In this document: in pieces, positions 35,641 to 48,902 of the stretch
Position numbering within the stretch: position 1 is the first letter of the stretch
How the letters are laid out: the number at the start of each line of letters is the position of its first letter
NCBI GenBank assembly: GCA_037157565.1
Contig: JAZHRO010000012.1
Span: forward strand, 8,644,501 to 8,708,500
Reading direction: 5' to 3'
DNA from: Thalassia testudinum
Lineage: Eukaryota; Streptophyta; Magnoliopsida; Alismatales; Hydrocharitaceae
DNA length: 64,000 nt
Program-made: the position numbers and the translations under genes
The notes under the pieces: generated by a model
What the model was told of the DNA's origin: nothing
What the model saw: only the letters and a program-made list of their open reading frames with translations
Database searches by the model: none

Positions 35641-36262
35641 TTGTGATTGAGTTGGATCTCTCATCTGGACATACACAACCATGAAGAGAATGTCAAATGG
35701 TATGGATTGAGGTTAGATCTATTTTGATATTTATCATTTTGATTTCACAGTTAATTGTACATCCTTACAATTAAGGTCCAAGGGCTTTCTCGTTGAGTAT
35801 TTGTTTACAAAGAAGTTCCACATTCTTGATCCACGAGTTGGAGATGATTTGGGTTGTGTTTATGTCATGTAAGTTTGTAAATGTCTTCCATAATTACATC
35901 AGGAAGACCTATCATCATTATTCCCAGAACTGGGAATATCTTGTTCTATGTCAATCTCGTACTAGCTTGAGGTAGAGGATGCTCATCAATGGATGGGAAG
36001 AATTAATAGCTTTACATTAGAATAAATCCAAAGGACACCCTGTATCTCTGGTTTGCATGGAGTGAGTTAAAGTAGGTTTCTATTGAAGTTTATTGTCTTG
36101 TACCATATCTGTCCCACTATCAAGTCACTTTCAATCATTTGCTTCAGGGAAACTCACTAAGGAGTTATTTCATTTATCGATGGAATGTTTGGATGGTATT
36201 TGTCTTTGTTAACTTGGAGTCTAGTCTTTAGTACATGTAACCTTTTTTTGCTTTTTTGTGTC
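35641..36262. other. Unassigned, probably intron or flank of the CSN1 pseudogene
   Basis: AT-rich, no recognisable coding sequence. It runs into a pyrimidine-rich stretch and TGTCAG that looks like the splice acceptor in front of the first CSN1 exon recognised. Confidence 0.35.
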
Positions 36263-36319
36263 AGGAACATGTAGTGAAATTTGTTGTTCAACTGAAACAT
36301 GTTGCTCTACTTGTCGATT

Positions 36320-37580
36320 TTGGAGATAGGTCAAGAGTTAGCAAACAATTCTAGTGAAGTCATTGCCCCACAAGATGTGGCAACATATCAGGGCCTTTGT
36401 GCACTAGCTTGATTTGAAAGGGAGTTGAAGGCATATTTTTCCCATTATCTTGAATTCTCTGAAGTTTGTGCATCTATACACTCATTTTCAATTTGGTACT
36501 TATATGTTAGTTTAATTTTGGTTACTATCTTGATAGAGCGAAGTTATCATTATTATCAACTTTTGCAATTTCTTATGACTGGTACCAGAAATAAGAGACT
36601 TTATTAGCAATTTTTATTCTAGGGTGAAGTACATTTAAATCATTGGCAATCTTTTCATTCTCTATTTCTTGTTTTTTCATTTGCATGCTCCTCTTCATCT
36701 TTTAGACTTCAAAATTATGTTAGAAATGATGCTAACAAATGACAAGAAATCTCTTCCTAATTACTATGTAACATGACATCAGCTCATGTTATGGAAGTTG
36801 GAAACCATAGTTAACATTTTAGAGGCTACTAAATCAAAGTAACTTCTAAAGATGATTCATGAATAATGAATTCTTGTCGGTAATTTTACCTTTCAAAATT
36901 GTTGTACTTTTCTTTTCACCCTCAATTGGACATGTTAATCATCTAGATTGTGTTATTTTTTATTAAAATGTTTATCATGGACTTGGGTTAAGACTTAAGA
37001 GATGTTTATAATAAATTGTAAACTAGTATTTAAGATTTTTAACATGGACCATAAGCTAGCCGTCTTTTGGGTTTGATCTGCAGTTGTTATTGTAGTCATT
37101 ATGCTTCCTGCTTAGAGGATTTGGACAATCTTAATGCAAATCTTCTACTTCTCATTCATTTACATGATCATGTTTAAACCCTGTATACTTAAATCTATCA
37201 TAAGGCTATTATCCAGTACGAAACTCCTTTCATATTTGTTAATCTAAACATGATAGTTGGTGCCTTCAAGAAGAGTGTCAATGGTCTAGAGAAAGAGCTT
37301 GATGCTCTGATCAATGAAATCATAGCCAGATAAAATTTTTAAGATATATTCTCAAAGCATTCCCCCAAGTGCTTGTCTACACCTTTGTCTTTTTAATTGT
37401 TTTCCTGTACAACTAATTTATAAGCTTGAATAGATTTTCATAACAAGATTCTATATGCTCATCATGTTGATCAATGAAATGCAACAGTCCTGTGTGTCTT
37501 GCAAACTAGTGGTGAGTTTGACAAGCATGTCAAAGTGATGCTTTTAAGGGAAAATTTCATCAAGCATGAAAATAGCTCAA
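36320..37580 (+). pseudogene. CSN1: COP9 signalosome subunit 1 pseudogene (C-terminal part, introns kept)
   Basis: CSN1 (FUS6 in Arabidopsis) is a PCI-domain subunit of the COP9 signalosome, which removes NEDD8/RUB from cullins. Three exon-like parts in family order are readable: 36320 onward with SSEVIAPQDVATYQGLCALA, then a stop, then FERELK; 37202-37333 with KAIIQYETPFIFVNLNM and SVNGLEKELDALI, ending in TAA; and 37430 onward with HNKILYAHHVDQ, then a stop, then LQTSGEFDKHVKVMLL and FIKHE. Intron-like AT-rich DNA of about 760 and 95 bp separates them, so it arose by DNA duplication, not by retroposition. One exon between FERELK and KAIIQY is not visible. Matching is from memory of the family. 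Confidence 0.8.
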
Positions 37581-39326
37581 GGGAGGAAATTTTAAACAAT
37601 AATACCAGCTATAGCATAGAATTTCAGGCCATGCACTTTGTTCATGCTGATGCTTGGTGGTGTCACACACTTGATTTTCAATGTTGTAGATGGAGACCAC
37701 CTTGCTTGAAGCTTCCACCATTTCCTAGATGACTTGAATTAGTGTTGATGCTAAAATGTCAAAGTAATCACCTAAAGGAAGATGATTATTCCATGTACTC
37801 CATCTAAAAAGATTGACATTTTTGCACTAGTTGGCTATAGGTTAGCTCAATAGCAGCTCACTATTTATAAACCAATTGGTTATAGGAGGACAGATATATA
37901 AGGGTAATAATATTCCTTCTAATTTACAAAATGTGCTATTGACAAATATGATCCTGTAAAACTCTTTAATGCTCAACTAATGAGATTCTCAACATGTAAT
38001 TCCACTTAAAAACCTCTAACCCTTGGTAATGTGTTATTCAGACCTAGACAACCCACAGAAGATCTTCTTACGCCATAGAAATGTTATAGTGACTGGCCAC
38101 TTCTAATTTACCTATCATATTCTTGGTCTTTTTCAACTTAGTATGATCCTTAAATTGTCTCTGTAAGAGTATTCTAGATATCGATCCTTTAGTTGCAAAA
38201 TATCATGAAGCCTTTAGAGTTGGATTATGCAGATACCTATTTTTGTTGTTTTGATGCTAATTGTTTAACTAAGAAATTCTCTATTATAATTGTGATCAGT
38301 TTTAGTTGAGAAATTAAGAAACCAAAAAGCAATGCATCTTATTCAAGGACAAGTAGGATATATTTAGTTAAGTCAATAGTGGTTTAATTTGTAAGCTAGA
38401 TATAATTCATCCTAAAGGACAACTATTAATTTAGTATTAGATACCATGTGAATTGGACTTGTCTGGAGAATCAAACCATAAATCTTGCACCCATCTTTAC
38501 CCTATCGGGTTACAAAAATTTCCTTCCTATGAGACCCTTTGTAGCTATCATGAAATGGCCACATTTTTATGCTAACCTTGAAATTCTTTCTAATGACCTC
38601 TTAATGGTCCAAACCCAAGTTTAGGGTACTTTTCTTACCTTGATGTTGAATTATATGGCTTTGCCTTTTTCTCTTCCCTAGGAAGGGTTAGGGTACCACA
38701 ACTTATATGGGGTTACCTATGAGCAACTTTGTCTAGTATTGCTTAGGTCGAGAGCCCTAACTGCCAACTTGAGATAACCCTTGACACTTCTCTCCTTATC
38801 CCCATTGCTAGATTGGTAGCTTGCATCTTAGAATTGTATTTTAATTACAAATCGGGTAGTTTGACATATATCATAGACTTTACGATCCATTATGTGATGG
38901 CCAAGACACTAATTAATTGGGTCGTAGCACTCTTGACCTAGTTTAGCCTTTACTCAAGCCATAAATGCCTTTTCTCTAGAGCTGCCATTTATGCTATTCC
39001 TATGGATAATAATGTCCCACCACCCCTTGATAGTACCTGGACCATACAACCCCATAAGTGCTTCATTGGACATACTCTCAAACAAATGGGGCTCTAGTGG
39101 GGGAGGAGGAAGGGAGACAAGTTGAGAGGGAAGAGTATGTATGAATGAGTATTAAGTGCTAATGACAATGGGAGGGATGCCTTCCAAAGATCTAAAGGTG
39201 TGGACTAGGAGGGCCTCCTTCATCCTCGAAGGACAGAAGGGAATAATTCTTGGCTAGGGATCGTAGAGAGTCCCCCTACACTGAAGGAACATTTGTAGCC
39301 CTTGTGATAGGACGCTCAGTATGTAG
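37581..39326. other. Unassigned AT-rich DNA
   Basis: I see no recognisable gene, RNA or repeat structure. It may be CSN1 3' flank and degraded LINE sequence. Confidence 0.4.
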
Positions 39327-40132
39327 CTATGAGGAAGCTTCAAACCCTACAAATGAAGAACAAGATAGTAGGGAATGGCCAAACTTCATACAACTTGAAC
39401 AAAATAGAGGAATGCGATCATAAACCACTCGTTGTTTAACCTTATTATCCCCATTAAGAATCCAAACAAAATCCGATCTAGGATAAAGCATATCAACCTC
39501 AGCACAAACCCATGGAAAGCCAGGTCTAAACCCTTGGACCATTCGAGGGTCAACATAAACTGGAGAGCTAATCTAATAAGCTATTGAAAGAAAATAATTT
39601 GGATGAACAAGATGAAGATTTAAACTAGGAAAACCAACCCACACCAGGGCCAAAGAGACTAGAGCATTAGTATGAAAATTCAAAGACCAACAGATGAACT
39701 GCAGTCTAACATACTCCAGAATCATAGAATGCAAAGCATAAATTTTACAAAAATTGGCATAAGAGCCACAACGGATCAATTGGTGTTGTATGGCAAGAGA
39801 CGCCGAAGAGCACTCAGTAGATAGACCAACCTTCTTAAAGAGAAAGTCCCTAAAAACCTGAAAGGAGGGCTTAGGGCCTAAGCACGAGCCATGATCGTAG
39901 AGGAGAAATCACAAGCTAACTAAAAAATCTCCTCCGAAGAAAAAGAGGTACCCAAAACCCTTTCCAATACAACTAGCTTCCGCACTTGGAGTGAGGGCTC
40001 TACAAAAGAAGAAGATCCAAATGAGCTAGATCCAACAACCATCGAAGCAAATGAGGGCTTTGGAGGAAGAGGCTGAGTGGAATCTGCTGACATGGAGAGA
40101 GGGGAGGGCCCAGCAACAAGAGGCATTGACAT
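39327..40132 (-). pseudogene. LINE (L1-type) ORF1 remnant
   Basis: Reading leftward from 40132: a Ser/Pro-rich start (PPKPSFASMVVGSSSFGSSS), SSEEIF, then after a frame change KPSFQVFRDFLFKKVGLS and VSLALVWVGFPSLNLHLVHP. The end is ICAEVD-like (VCAEVDMLYPRSDFVW) and a CCHC knuckle FCSSCMKFGHSLLSC. This is the DUF4283 plus zf-CCHC_4 arrangement of plant L1 ORF1 proteins, RNA-binding proteins of the LINE. Several frame breaks. No ORF2 (endonuclease or RT) is seen to the left, so the copy is truncated or cut. Confidence 0.7.
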
Positions 40133-40157
40133 TGGAGCAACCTAGCCAGAACAAGGA

Positions 40158-41532
40158 TGTCAGAACCTAGTTCCACATTCTTTTAAGTTTTGGTGTTAAC
40201 AAAACCCTTTTTGATCTAATTAGTTTTTGTGAGTCTGTTGTACATGAATCAGGAATGGGATGGCTTGAACGATGAATGATGGCAAAGACATATGATGGCC
40301 ATAATAGTAGGAGAATCAACATGTGTTTATTTTTCTTAGACTTTGTATTGCCCCCTAACACAAGAATAAAAAATAGGAGTTAAAATCAATTAGAGATAAT
40401 TAGGTTCCATATTCACAACGAATGTCATTTTGCAAAATTCAAATTGTTTCATTTTGAAAGAAGAAAGCGATAATCAAATTCAAGTTGGCTTAACAAAAAG
40501 TTTAATAAGGTACTTGTAGCAAGTACTGGTACATGCAAGGCACAGGTTTGGGTACTTAAATTCAAACTGCGAAAACTACTGGTACATGGTGCTTACAGTT
40601 TAGAGTTAAGAAGTTGTCCTAAACCTAACAAGTATGGGTACCTATCATGAGTACCAGTACATGTGGGTTACAAGATTAGACTTTGAGCAAAACCTATGAG
40701 TAACAAGTACCGGTACTCAAGATGAGTATTGGTGCTTGTTATATTGTTGGTACTCAACTGGGAGTGTTGAGTACCACTACCCATGATGAGTATTGCGACT
40801 TAGATTTTATTTGTATTGGCTGCTGGTAGACAATGAGTAGATAGTATCAGTACTAATACATGAGTATCGGTACCAACTATTCATTGAGTCAAATCTTAAC
40901 GATTGATTTGCTTTAATTCTCATTTGAATCTCCCTTAATTAGCATCCAACAGCTATAGAGCATGGGTGGGTGCTTTCTAACCTATAAATAGATCCCTTTG
41001 GGTCCTTTTCTCAACACACAACAACACTCTTCTATCCCTTGCTCTAAAGAATTCTTTATACACTACTTTTCTAGCAAGGAGCTAGACTTGTTGCCTAGTG
41101 AGCATGCAATAGATTTTCCGAGATTGCAACAAGTCCTTATGCGTAGATCTTTTCATTTGCAATTTATTTTGCGTGCCAATTCCTTCCTTAGCTTTCATTG
41201 GTAATATCTTAATAATTCTATATTGTTGGGAGGCTTAGGATTCAAAGTTGTAAGCTTTTTATTTTTGCTTGCACCTGTTCTTTTTATATTTTTCTATTTA
41301 ATTGGGTTGAGAAAACCCGTTAATCAGCTCTTGTTATAGTGAATTGATTCTCTCTAGGTTGAGAGAATCGAGTGAAAAATCTGAAATTGGGAGACTTAAG
41401 TAGTAGAGTACCCAAGTAAGGGGAACCACTATATATCTTGTGTTCAATTTTGTGGTTTGCTTTTTAGTGTTATACTTTTGTACCACACTATTTATCCCCC
41501 CTTCTAGTGTACTTGTATATTCAAATCATACA
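40158..41532 (+). mobile_element. 5' LTR of copia II (left limit less certain)
   Basis: Ends AATCATACA two bases before the primer site. The left end is placed at TGTCAGAACC next to LINE sequence. It contains GTAC-rich palindromic words (40500-40880) and TATAAATA at 40983-40990. Confidence 0.6.
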
Positions 41533-41534
41533 GG

Positions 41535-41546
41535 TGGTATCAGGGT
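41535..41546 (+). promoter_or_regulatory. Primer-binding site of copia II (tRNA-Met)
   Basis: TGGTATCAGGGT, close to TGGTATCAGAGC, two bases after the LTR. Confidence 0.7.
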
Positions 41547-41580
41547 AGGTAGCAAGGAGAAGTAACAAATCAACTTGCGA

Positions 41581-43056
41581 TGGCATCATCATCAACCAAG
41601 TGCATCAAAGGCTAGTCATCCTCTTGTCATCCTTACTTTAATGGGATGGACTATGGATATTGGAAAAAGCATATGCAAGTAATCCTCAAGTCCATGGATG
41701 AGGATGCTTGGATGTTTATACAAACCAAATATGTAGATCCAGAAGAAGAAGAAGTAGTGTTGACATTGGGACAAAAGAAGATCGTCAGCAACGCAAAAGC
41801 TATGAATGCGCTTTATTGTTCTATCCAAGGAGCAATTCAACCGTATCTCGGCTTACAAGTCATCATATAAGATATGGAACACTCTTTAAGTCACCTATGA
41901 AGGAACTAACAAGGTAAAAGAAACTCACATTTCTTTTCTAATAGAAAGTTATGAGTGTTTTAGGATGGAAAAAGGTGAGTTAATTAAAGCACTGTACACA
42001 AGATTCAAGGGGATTGTAAATCCTATGAAGAATTTGAGGGTGAAGATGACCGAAGAACAACTTGTAAGGAAGATCCTCAGATCTTTTACAAGTGATTGGG
42101 CACCAAAAATAATGATAATTCAAGAGGCAAAGGATTTGTCAATGCTTCCTCTTGATAATCTAATTGGAAGCCTCATGGCCTATGAGGTCCAATTCGAAAA
42201 CATGAAGAAGAATGAATAGGAAAAGAAGCCTGTAAGTAAGAAGAAGGATCTTGCTTTCAAGGCAATCAAGGAAGAATTAGATACCGATGATTCTGACTTC
42301 GACGAAGAAGAAGAGCTCGCCCTTCTAACAAGAAAATTTTGTTGATTCATCTACAAGCAAGGTAAGAGAGTTAATAAGCTTTCAAATGATGTAATCTATT
42401 TTGAGTGCAAGAAAAAAGGGCACGTGTGAAAGGATTACCTGTTGAACAAGAGGAGAAAGGAAGAAAAGAAGAAGGAGACAAAAGAATTAGATCGAAAGAA
42501 GAAGGTGTCACGGAAGGCATACAAGGCAACGTGGGATGACAACGACTCTAACACTGAGTCTTCATTCGAAGAATTAGAGGAAAACAAAGTCGCCCATCTA
42601 TGCTTGATGGTAAACTATAATAGCACAGACAACTAGGTAGAGTCTGAAATCTTATTTAATCAATTACTAAAGCATACGAGGAATTACATCTTAAGACTAA
42701 AATGATTAGAAAAGAAAATAAGATATTGCATAGTAATTATCAAATTGTAGAAATAGAGAAATCTTGTTTAGAAATAGAATTAAACATGGCTAAAAATACT
42801 AACTCTCAACTGCATGCAAAAATAGCAGAGTTAGAGGATTTTTATGAGTATTTTGAAGAGACTTTAAATAATCTAAAAACAACTACTAGGTTAAACATCG
42901 AATTTTGTGATTTGTTGACAGCAAAATTTCAACATAAAAAGAATACATAAAATAAATCACATCCATCTAAACATGCATGGATTTATCAAAAGGTCAAAAA
43001 TCCTAAGAATTATAGATTTAACACAAAATGGGTTTATAAATCTAAGGATTTGAAAG
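41581..43056 (+). pseudogene. Copia II gag (broken)
   Basis: ATG 41581 begins MASSST; a stop follows at codon 12, then the frame goes on with FNGMDYGYWKKHMQVIL. 41965-42219 carries the rest of the UBN2-type gag core (LIKALYTRFKGIVNPMKNLR, KILRSFTSDW). The zinc knuckle near 42394 reads FECKKKGHV, then a stop, then KDY, so two Cys are lost. 42702-42950 is a coiled-coil tail (MIRKENKILHSNYQIVEIEK). Near 43040 it reads YRFNTKWVYKSKDLKGA and is cut by the solo LTR. Confidence 0.8.
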
Positions 43057-43061
43057 GTGCT

Positions 43062-45773
43062 TGTTTAAGCGAGGCGAGATCAATGTTAAAAATCAATGTG
43101 TCATAATATAGTTGAAATCGCTCGAAAATAAATAAATTTTATTACTCGAAATTGTAAATCCGAGGTATAACACAGGGAGCAAATTGGGGTTTAAAAATCA
43201 AGAGCACAACTTTCAAATTGGATGTAATATGAATGAAAAATCAAAGTTATAATGCAAGAAATGTGAATATAGCCACAAAATATCAATGTATATGAAGGGC
43301 ATAGAAATGGACGTCTGATTTTGTGAATCAGACGTCTTAAATGTATAGATGCTATAGTGCTATTTCTCTTCTTTTTCTGTCTCTGATCTCTGTCTCTGAT
43401 CTCCTTCTTCGTCTTTCTTTTCTTTCTTCTATTCTCTGTCTCTGATAGCTTTCTTCCTTCTTCTTTCTTCTCTGATTTCTTCTTTCCTTCTCTTCTACCT
43501 TCAGCTCCTTTTCAGCTTCCAGCTCTTCTTCAGCTTTCTCCTCTTCAGCCTTGCCTTCTCCTTCCTTAGCTTCTCTAGCTACCGCCCTCTCCTTCCTTGG
43601 CATCTTCTTCTTCTCCTACCTACAAGAGCAAAACCAACCCCTACCCTCCCCCGTGATCTCTCTTCTTCTTTCTCTCTTAGGCTCGCTCTCCCAGAGCCTT
43701 CTCGGGTAATCAGGTTGGGTATGCATGCCCGGGACCAGGCCCACCGGCGTGCATGGTAGGTGAGGAGTGCAGGCTAGTCAGGTATACGGGTCAAGGTCAG
43801 GTCCGCGGGCAGTGGGCACGGACGAGGTAGTGAGGGCGAGTGGGACCTCACCCCGTGGTTAGGAGGCGATAAGCCTATGTGACTTTTACAATTTATTTGG
43901 CTGCTTTCGCTCCACTTCCGAGGTGGGACGATGTTGTCCCACCTTCTTCGCGAGCGCCCGCAGTAGACCTCCTCTAATTGCAGTAGCTGTGTAGGGTGGT
44001 CGTGCCAATTGCCTGGCTGAGGTTGTGCACGAAAGGAGTCCGCACGACATGGGACTTGTTTCCTGGAGCGAGGAGTCCTGGATGAAGATACCAAGCAAGC
44101 TCCTTGCTGTGTTAATGGCAGCGAAGACCTCAAACCTTGTTAGCAAGAAAATAGCCTTGCGGCCTCGTCAGAAAGTTCAAGGAGCTTCTCCTAAACACGA
44201 CGAAGGTAGTACGGTGGTCAGCGTGGCGTGGGGTGGCCGGAGCGTGCGTGCCTAGGTCACCCTATGCACGCGAAAGTGGGTATGTTCAGGGGGAGTTCTG
44301 GGGGCTTGGCGTGGTGGATGGAGTGAGGGTTTAGGGTTAGTGAGGTGTGGCGGTGCTCGTTAGGTAGTTGGCGAGGCGGATGGAGGCGTGGAGCGGTGGG
44401 AACACCTTGTGGAGGTTTGCCCGGAGGTGGAGAAGGTGGTGGTGGTTTGCAAGCATCGAGGCGTGTTTGCAAGAATAAAAGATAGAAAAATGATGAGAAG
44501 AGAGAGAGGACTTCACTGAGTGTGGATAGACGAATGGGGATGTAGAGGAGGCGGCCAGCTCGTATTGCTGTCGTTGGAGATGAAATACCCATTGGGAGGA
44601 GGACGGCGACGACGAGGGGGTTGTAGGGATGTTGGCTGGTGCAACGCAACGTGGACAAAGAGGATAAAGAGAACCCTGCCATTGGTACTGTGGCAGAGTG
44701 ACGAGAGAGAGAGAGAGAGAGAGGGGTCGCCGGAGCTTGCTGGGTTGTTGATCGGAGGGGGAAGAGAAGAATTAGGGGGGTTCTCAATCCAAATTCAAGC
44801 TTAGAGGTTGTAGGTTGATCTGGGCAAGCTTTTATAGGCCCTGGCAAAAGGTCTTGTGCTTGGAAGCCAAGCTTCCAAGCACGGCAACCTCGCCGGAGTT
44901 GGAAGGTCGAAGGTGACCCAAATCTCTTATGCATTCACATGAGAGATTGGGTGCCAAATCAAGCCTCTGACTGTGTTCAAACTGGAGGAGATTTCTTAGG
45001 GAATCTCCCTTTCAAATTTGAAGGGCATTCTCTGAGGAATCAGGGAATTCTTTCCCTCGATACCTCGCCGGAGTAGGACTCCCTCTGCTGTAATGGTAGA
45101 GGGACCTAATTACAAAGAACGACGAGGAAGTTAGGGGGTTTCTGCAGAAGTTTTCAAAAGTTAGGGGGTAGAAATGTAATTGGGTTGGACTTGCTTGCAA
45201 AGTAGGTCAGGGTGAATTCCCCTTAGGTTCAAATTTTGGTACAAACCTAATTTGGACCTAAGGAATCCAATGGTGAAGTTGGATTGTAGGTTTGACCACA
45301 TTTGATTGGGTAATTTACACAAAAACCTGATTTTGGGTAAACATTTGACTAAGACCCCAATTTAGGTCAAAATAGGTTCTAAGGGCCAAATTGAAGGTCT
45401 AAACCCTAGAGGATATTTTTCCATGAATTTTAGAGGGTTTATGTGAATTTTATCCTAATCATAACCTTGTTAAACTAAGTGGGTCTGTTTTAGGATTACG
45501 AGAAGTCATTTAATTCCCAGAATTCACATGAACCCTTTTCTGTTTGAACCAACCTACTTTTTATCTTGTTAAGACCATTTGACCTGTGTTTAGCCCATGA
45601 GAAATCCTGTTGTTTCACTGCAATGGTAAAATTGTAGTTTTACCCCTTGTTTCTTGCTTTTCTTTCAGAAGGGTTATTCATTAAGTTAGGATCTCCAGTT
45701 GGTTATGTAGGAGCTTTTGTTCTCTTTTCTGGGTCAAATGAGCTAGTTAGGGCTTATGATGGTGTTCCGATCA
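43062..45773 (-). mobile_element. Solo LTR, family C (2712 bp)
   Basis: Perfect GTGCT duplications flank it (43057-43061 and 45774-45778). On the minus strand it starts TGATCGGAACACCATCA and ends CGCTTAAACA. It contains perfect hairpins ACGTCTGATT-TTGTG-AATCAGACGT (43311-43335) and AGGTGGGAC-GATGTT-GTCCCACCT (43921-43944), and a minus-strand TATA near 44829-44837. The CT-rich run 43360-43610 is the purine-rich leader seen in the plus-strand copies. The 225-codon minus ORF (44257-44934) overlaps the TATA box and is not credible as a gene. Confidence 0.9.
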
Positions 45774-46144
45774 GTGCTAACACTCAATGACTAATAACTA
45801 CACAGTTAATACATTTAATGTCTAAATTAGGCTAATTCCTATGTAAACATATCATATTTAGGTTATAAATATTACATCATAATCAATATAAGCATATTAG
45901 GGTCATAATTGCATTTATGTATGATTTTCATATATTTAATAATTTTAATTTGTACAGGAATAAATTTGGAGAAGGACAGAGGCAAAGATTTTTACACTTT
46001 ACATGAAGGGCAGAAGGTAGAAAGAGATTAGATTGCAAAGAAGATGAGGGGCTCCCATGCAATATTCCCCCTCAACACGTAAGTTGGCCCTACAACACCT
46101 ACATAACTCCTAAGTTCAAAGAAAATCCAATTGGCCTTGGTGTT

Positions 46145-48754
46145 TGATGATAATGTCATCATCAGCCATATTTAGCTTTAATTAGTCATATTCACTGATA
46201 AATGCTCCTACATAACTGCCAAAAGATCGTAATTCATTCCAAATCCATTATGAGAGATAAACAGTAAAACATGGGTAAAACTACAGTTTTAATGGAATAT
46301 CCTAAATGCAGAATAATCACGGGATTTCCCAAGGGTTTATTGAAAGTCAAATGGTCATAAATATCTAATAAGTGGGTTCATGTAGAACGAAATAGGTTTT
46401 TACGTGTTTTGAGAATTAAATGACATCTGAAATCCTAAAAATAGACCCGCCTTAATTCACTGAGGTTATGGTTAGGATAAAATTCACCTAAACCTTCTTA
46501 AAATCATATAAAAATATTCTCTAAAGTTTGGTATGCTTGATTTGACCATTGGAACTCAATTTGACCTAAAATAGAGTCTCAGATAGACAATTACTCTAAT
46601 TTGGATTTATACGCAATTTACCTAGTAAAACTTGGTCAAAATCTAAATTTGACTTCACCATCAGATTCCTTAGGTCCAAATTAGATTTGTACCAAAATTT
46701 GGACCCAATTAGAGAACATCTTGATCGAGTTTGCATTTTGGTCCAATCTAACTCTTTTCTCTCACACACATTCCCCTAACTTTTGAATTCTTTGCAAATA
46801 GCCCCCTATCTTCTTCAGCTTCTTCAGGAAAAAGCCCTTTCCACCATTGAGGTCAAACTCGACCTCCAAGCAACTTTGACTAGCTTGAATCCCACTCTAA
46901 TGGCAATCAAATCCCACCAAAATTGGTGGGATTGATGTTCACACATGGGCGAATAATCTAAGATCATTGTGGAGTTCTAGATCCCCATGGATTGCTCGTA
47001 CGAGCGCACGAGAATCATGGGTTCTTTTCCTTCAAGCCCAAGCCATGAATCCTTCTTTCCTGATCCAGAGCTCTCCCTAAAGCTCTATAAAAGCGTGCCC
47101 ATGACAAACCTTACCTCAGCTTGGTGTGGAGGCCGAACACATTCTCTTCCCTTCTCCCCGACCTCCACCACCACCAACTTCGGCAAGCTTCTTTGTCTAG
47201 CCTCTTCGCTCTCTGTCATGGACAATGTTGGTGAGTTCGTCTTCCGCAACTTCTTTCATTCCTCGCGATACGCATAGGAGCCCCTCAGACCCCTTCTTTC
47301 CTCGTCATTCGCCCCTCCGGAGAGTTCTCCTTCCATGGCACCAGCCAATCAAAGTCGGCGCCTCTCCATCCCTTTCATCCACTTAAAGTAGGTTAGTTAG
47401 GTCCTTGTTAGTTCTCTAGGTCCTTGCCTATATTCAAAACCTAAAAACAACCTCTCGACCTCCACACACGCTGTCATCTTCCTTCGCTTCGGCCACCACT
47501 TCAGTGAGGCCCATCTCACACCACAAGCCACCAATCGCCTCGCCAACAACCCCACAACCTCCGCCACATCACACTCACCACAACCCCCCGCCTCTTTCCT
47601 CGACTCCGTCCGACCGTTCCATGCACTCCCACACCCCATAGACACCGCCATCATATTCCACACCATCTGGTGAACCTTATGAGCTTGTTTAATGTGGTTG
47701 AGAGGTCATGTTCTTCATTTTCAGGTACTCATTCTCCTCCACCGCCGCCATCAATGCCGTCGTTTTCTTTGAGCTCCAGGTCGTGCAAACCCCAAGTTCA
47801 ACCTCCAGGTAGTGCGGAGTTGCTCCAGGCTTCATCCCAGGTTGTCGATTGGAGGACACACCTTCGATTCCACCCATAATTGGAGACATCTCCCTGCTGC
47901 TGGCGCACGCGAAGGAGTGGCTTTAGTTCTACATCATGAAGAACCAAGTATCTATGTGTGCATAAGAGGAATTTCTACATAGGCTTCTTTGCCTAGTACA
48001 CGGGGGTCGGGTCCCCAGCACCTTACTCTCTTATCGACCCGCCTATGCCTACTCACTCCTCGACTACTACCCACTATCGGTAGCCTTGGACCTGGGCACG
48101 CTTATCCGAATACCCGATTGCCCTGGTTTGAGAGAAGAGAAAGGAAGGAAAGAGAGCAGGGGAGGGGTGGGTTTTTCTCTTCAAAGAGAAAGCTCGACCC
48201 TTAGTTGCTGTGAGCAGAAGGAAGAAGAAGAGAGAAGGCTATGAAGAAGAAAAGGAAGAGGTGAAGCAAAGAGGAAGAAGAAGAAGAAAGAAGAAGGCAC
48301 TATAGCAGGTGATAGTTAAGTCATCTGATAGATCTGCCAGACGTCTAGTTTGGGTTTAATGCTGGTACTTTTGGAATATTTAAGTACCTAAGTTGCTCGG
48401 TTGAAATATTGTAGCATTGTTTGAATAATTAATACATGTTCTTAGGCTAATAATTGGTGATCTAAATCACCATTATTTTTTTTTAGTTATCTTTTTGGTC
48501 TTGAAATACATTGAGCTTCATTGAATATCTTAATGTGACAGATTAATATTTATTGAAATATCATTATTGTGCTCAATTTCTTGTGCTCATTTATTTATTA
48601 ATTGAGATTGACGTGTGAATTCCTATTTGCTCCCTATATTCTACCTCGAACTTCAAATCTAGATATTCGAGTTATAAATATTATTTGTTTTCGTGTGATT
48701 TCGACTATACTGCAATGCAACGATTTTATAACATTGATCTCGCACGGTTAAATA
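46145..48754 (+). mobile_element. Solo LTR, family C2 (2610 bp)
   Basis: Perfect GTGTT duplications (46140-46144 and 48755-48759). It starts TGATGATAATGTCATCA (terminal hairpin) and ends GGTTAAATA (CA changed to TA). TATAAAAG at 47086-47093. A purine-rich leader lies at about 48120-48300. It lies in LTR E. Confidence 0.85.
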
Positions 48755-48902
48755 GTGTTATATGCAAAATTGCCAAGGGGACCACAAGAATCAAGCTTCA
48801 TACACAGCCCGCACATGCCACGTGCGAGCCAGAACAATAGCCAGTGCACCAGACCCGCTCCTAGCTGGTGCACAATCCACGTGTGCGAACCACTTGCTAT
48901 AA

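Noticed and set aside
38600..39060. Possible host exon
   Set aside because: No frame longer than chance and no recognisable protein text on either strand.
44704..44722. GA microsatellite as a regulatory site
   Set aside because: Simple repeat in an LTR; similar GA/CT runs occur at several places (50878-50904, 16083-16110) with no further structure.
44257..44934. 225-codon minus ORF with Pro-rich end
   Set aside because: It lies in a solo C LTR, spans the TATA box and has no recognisable domain.
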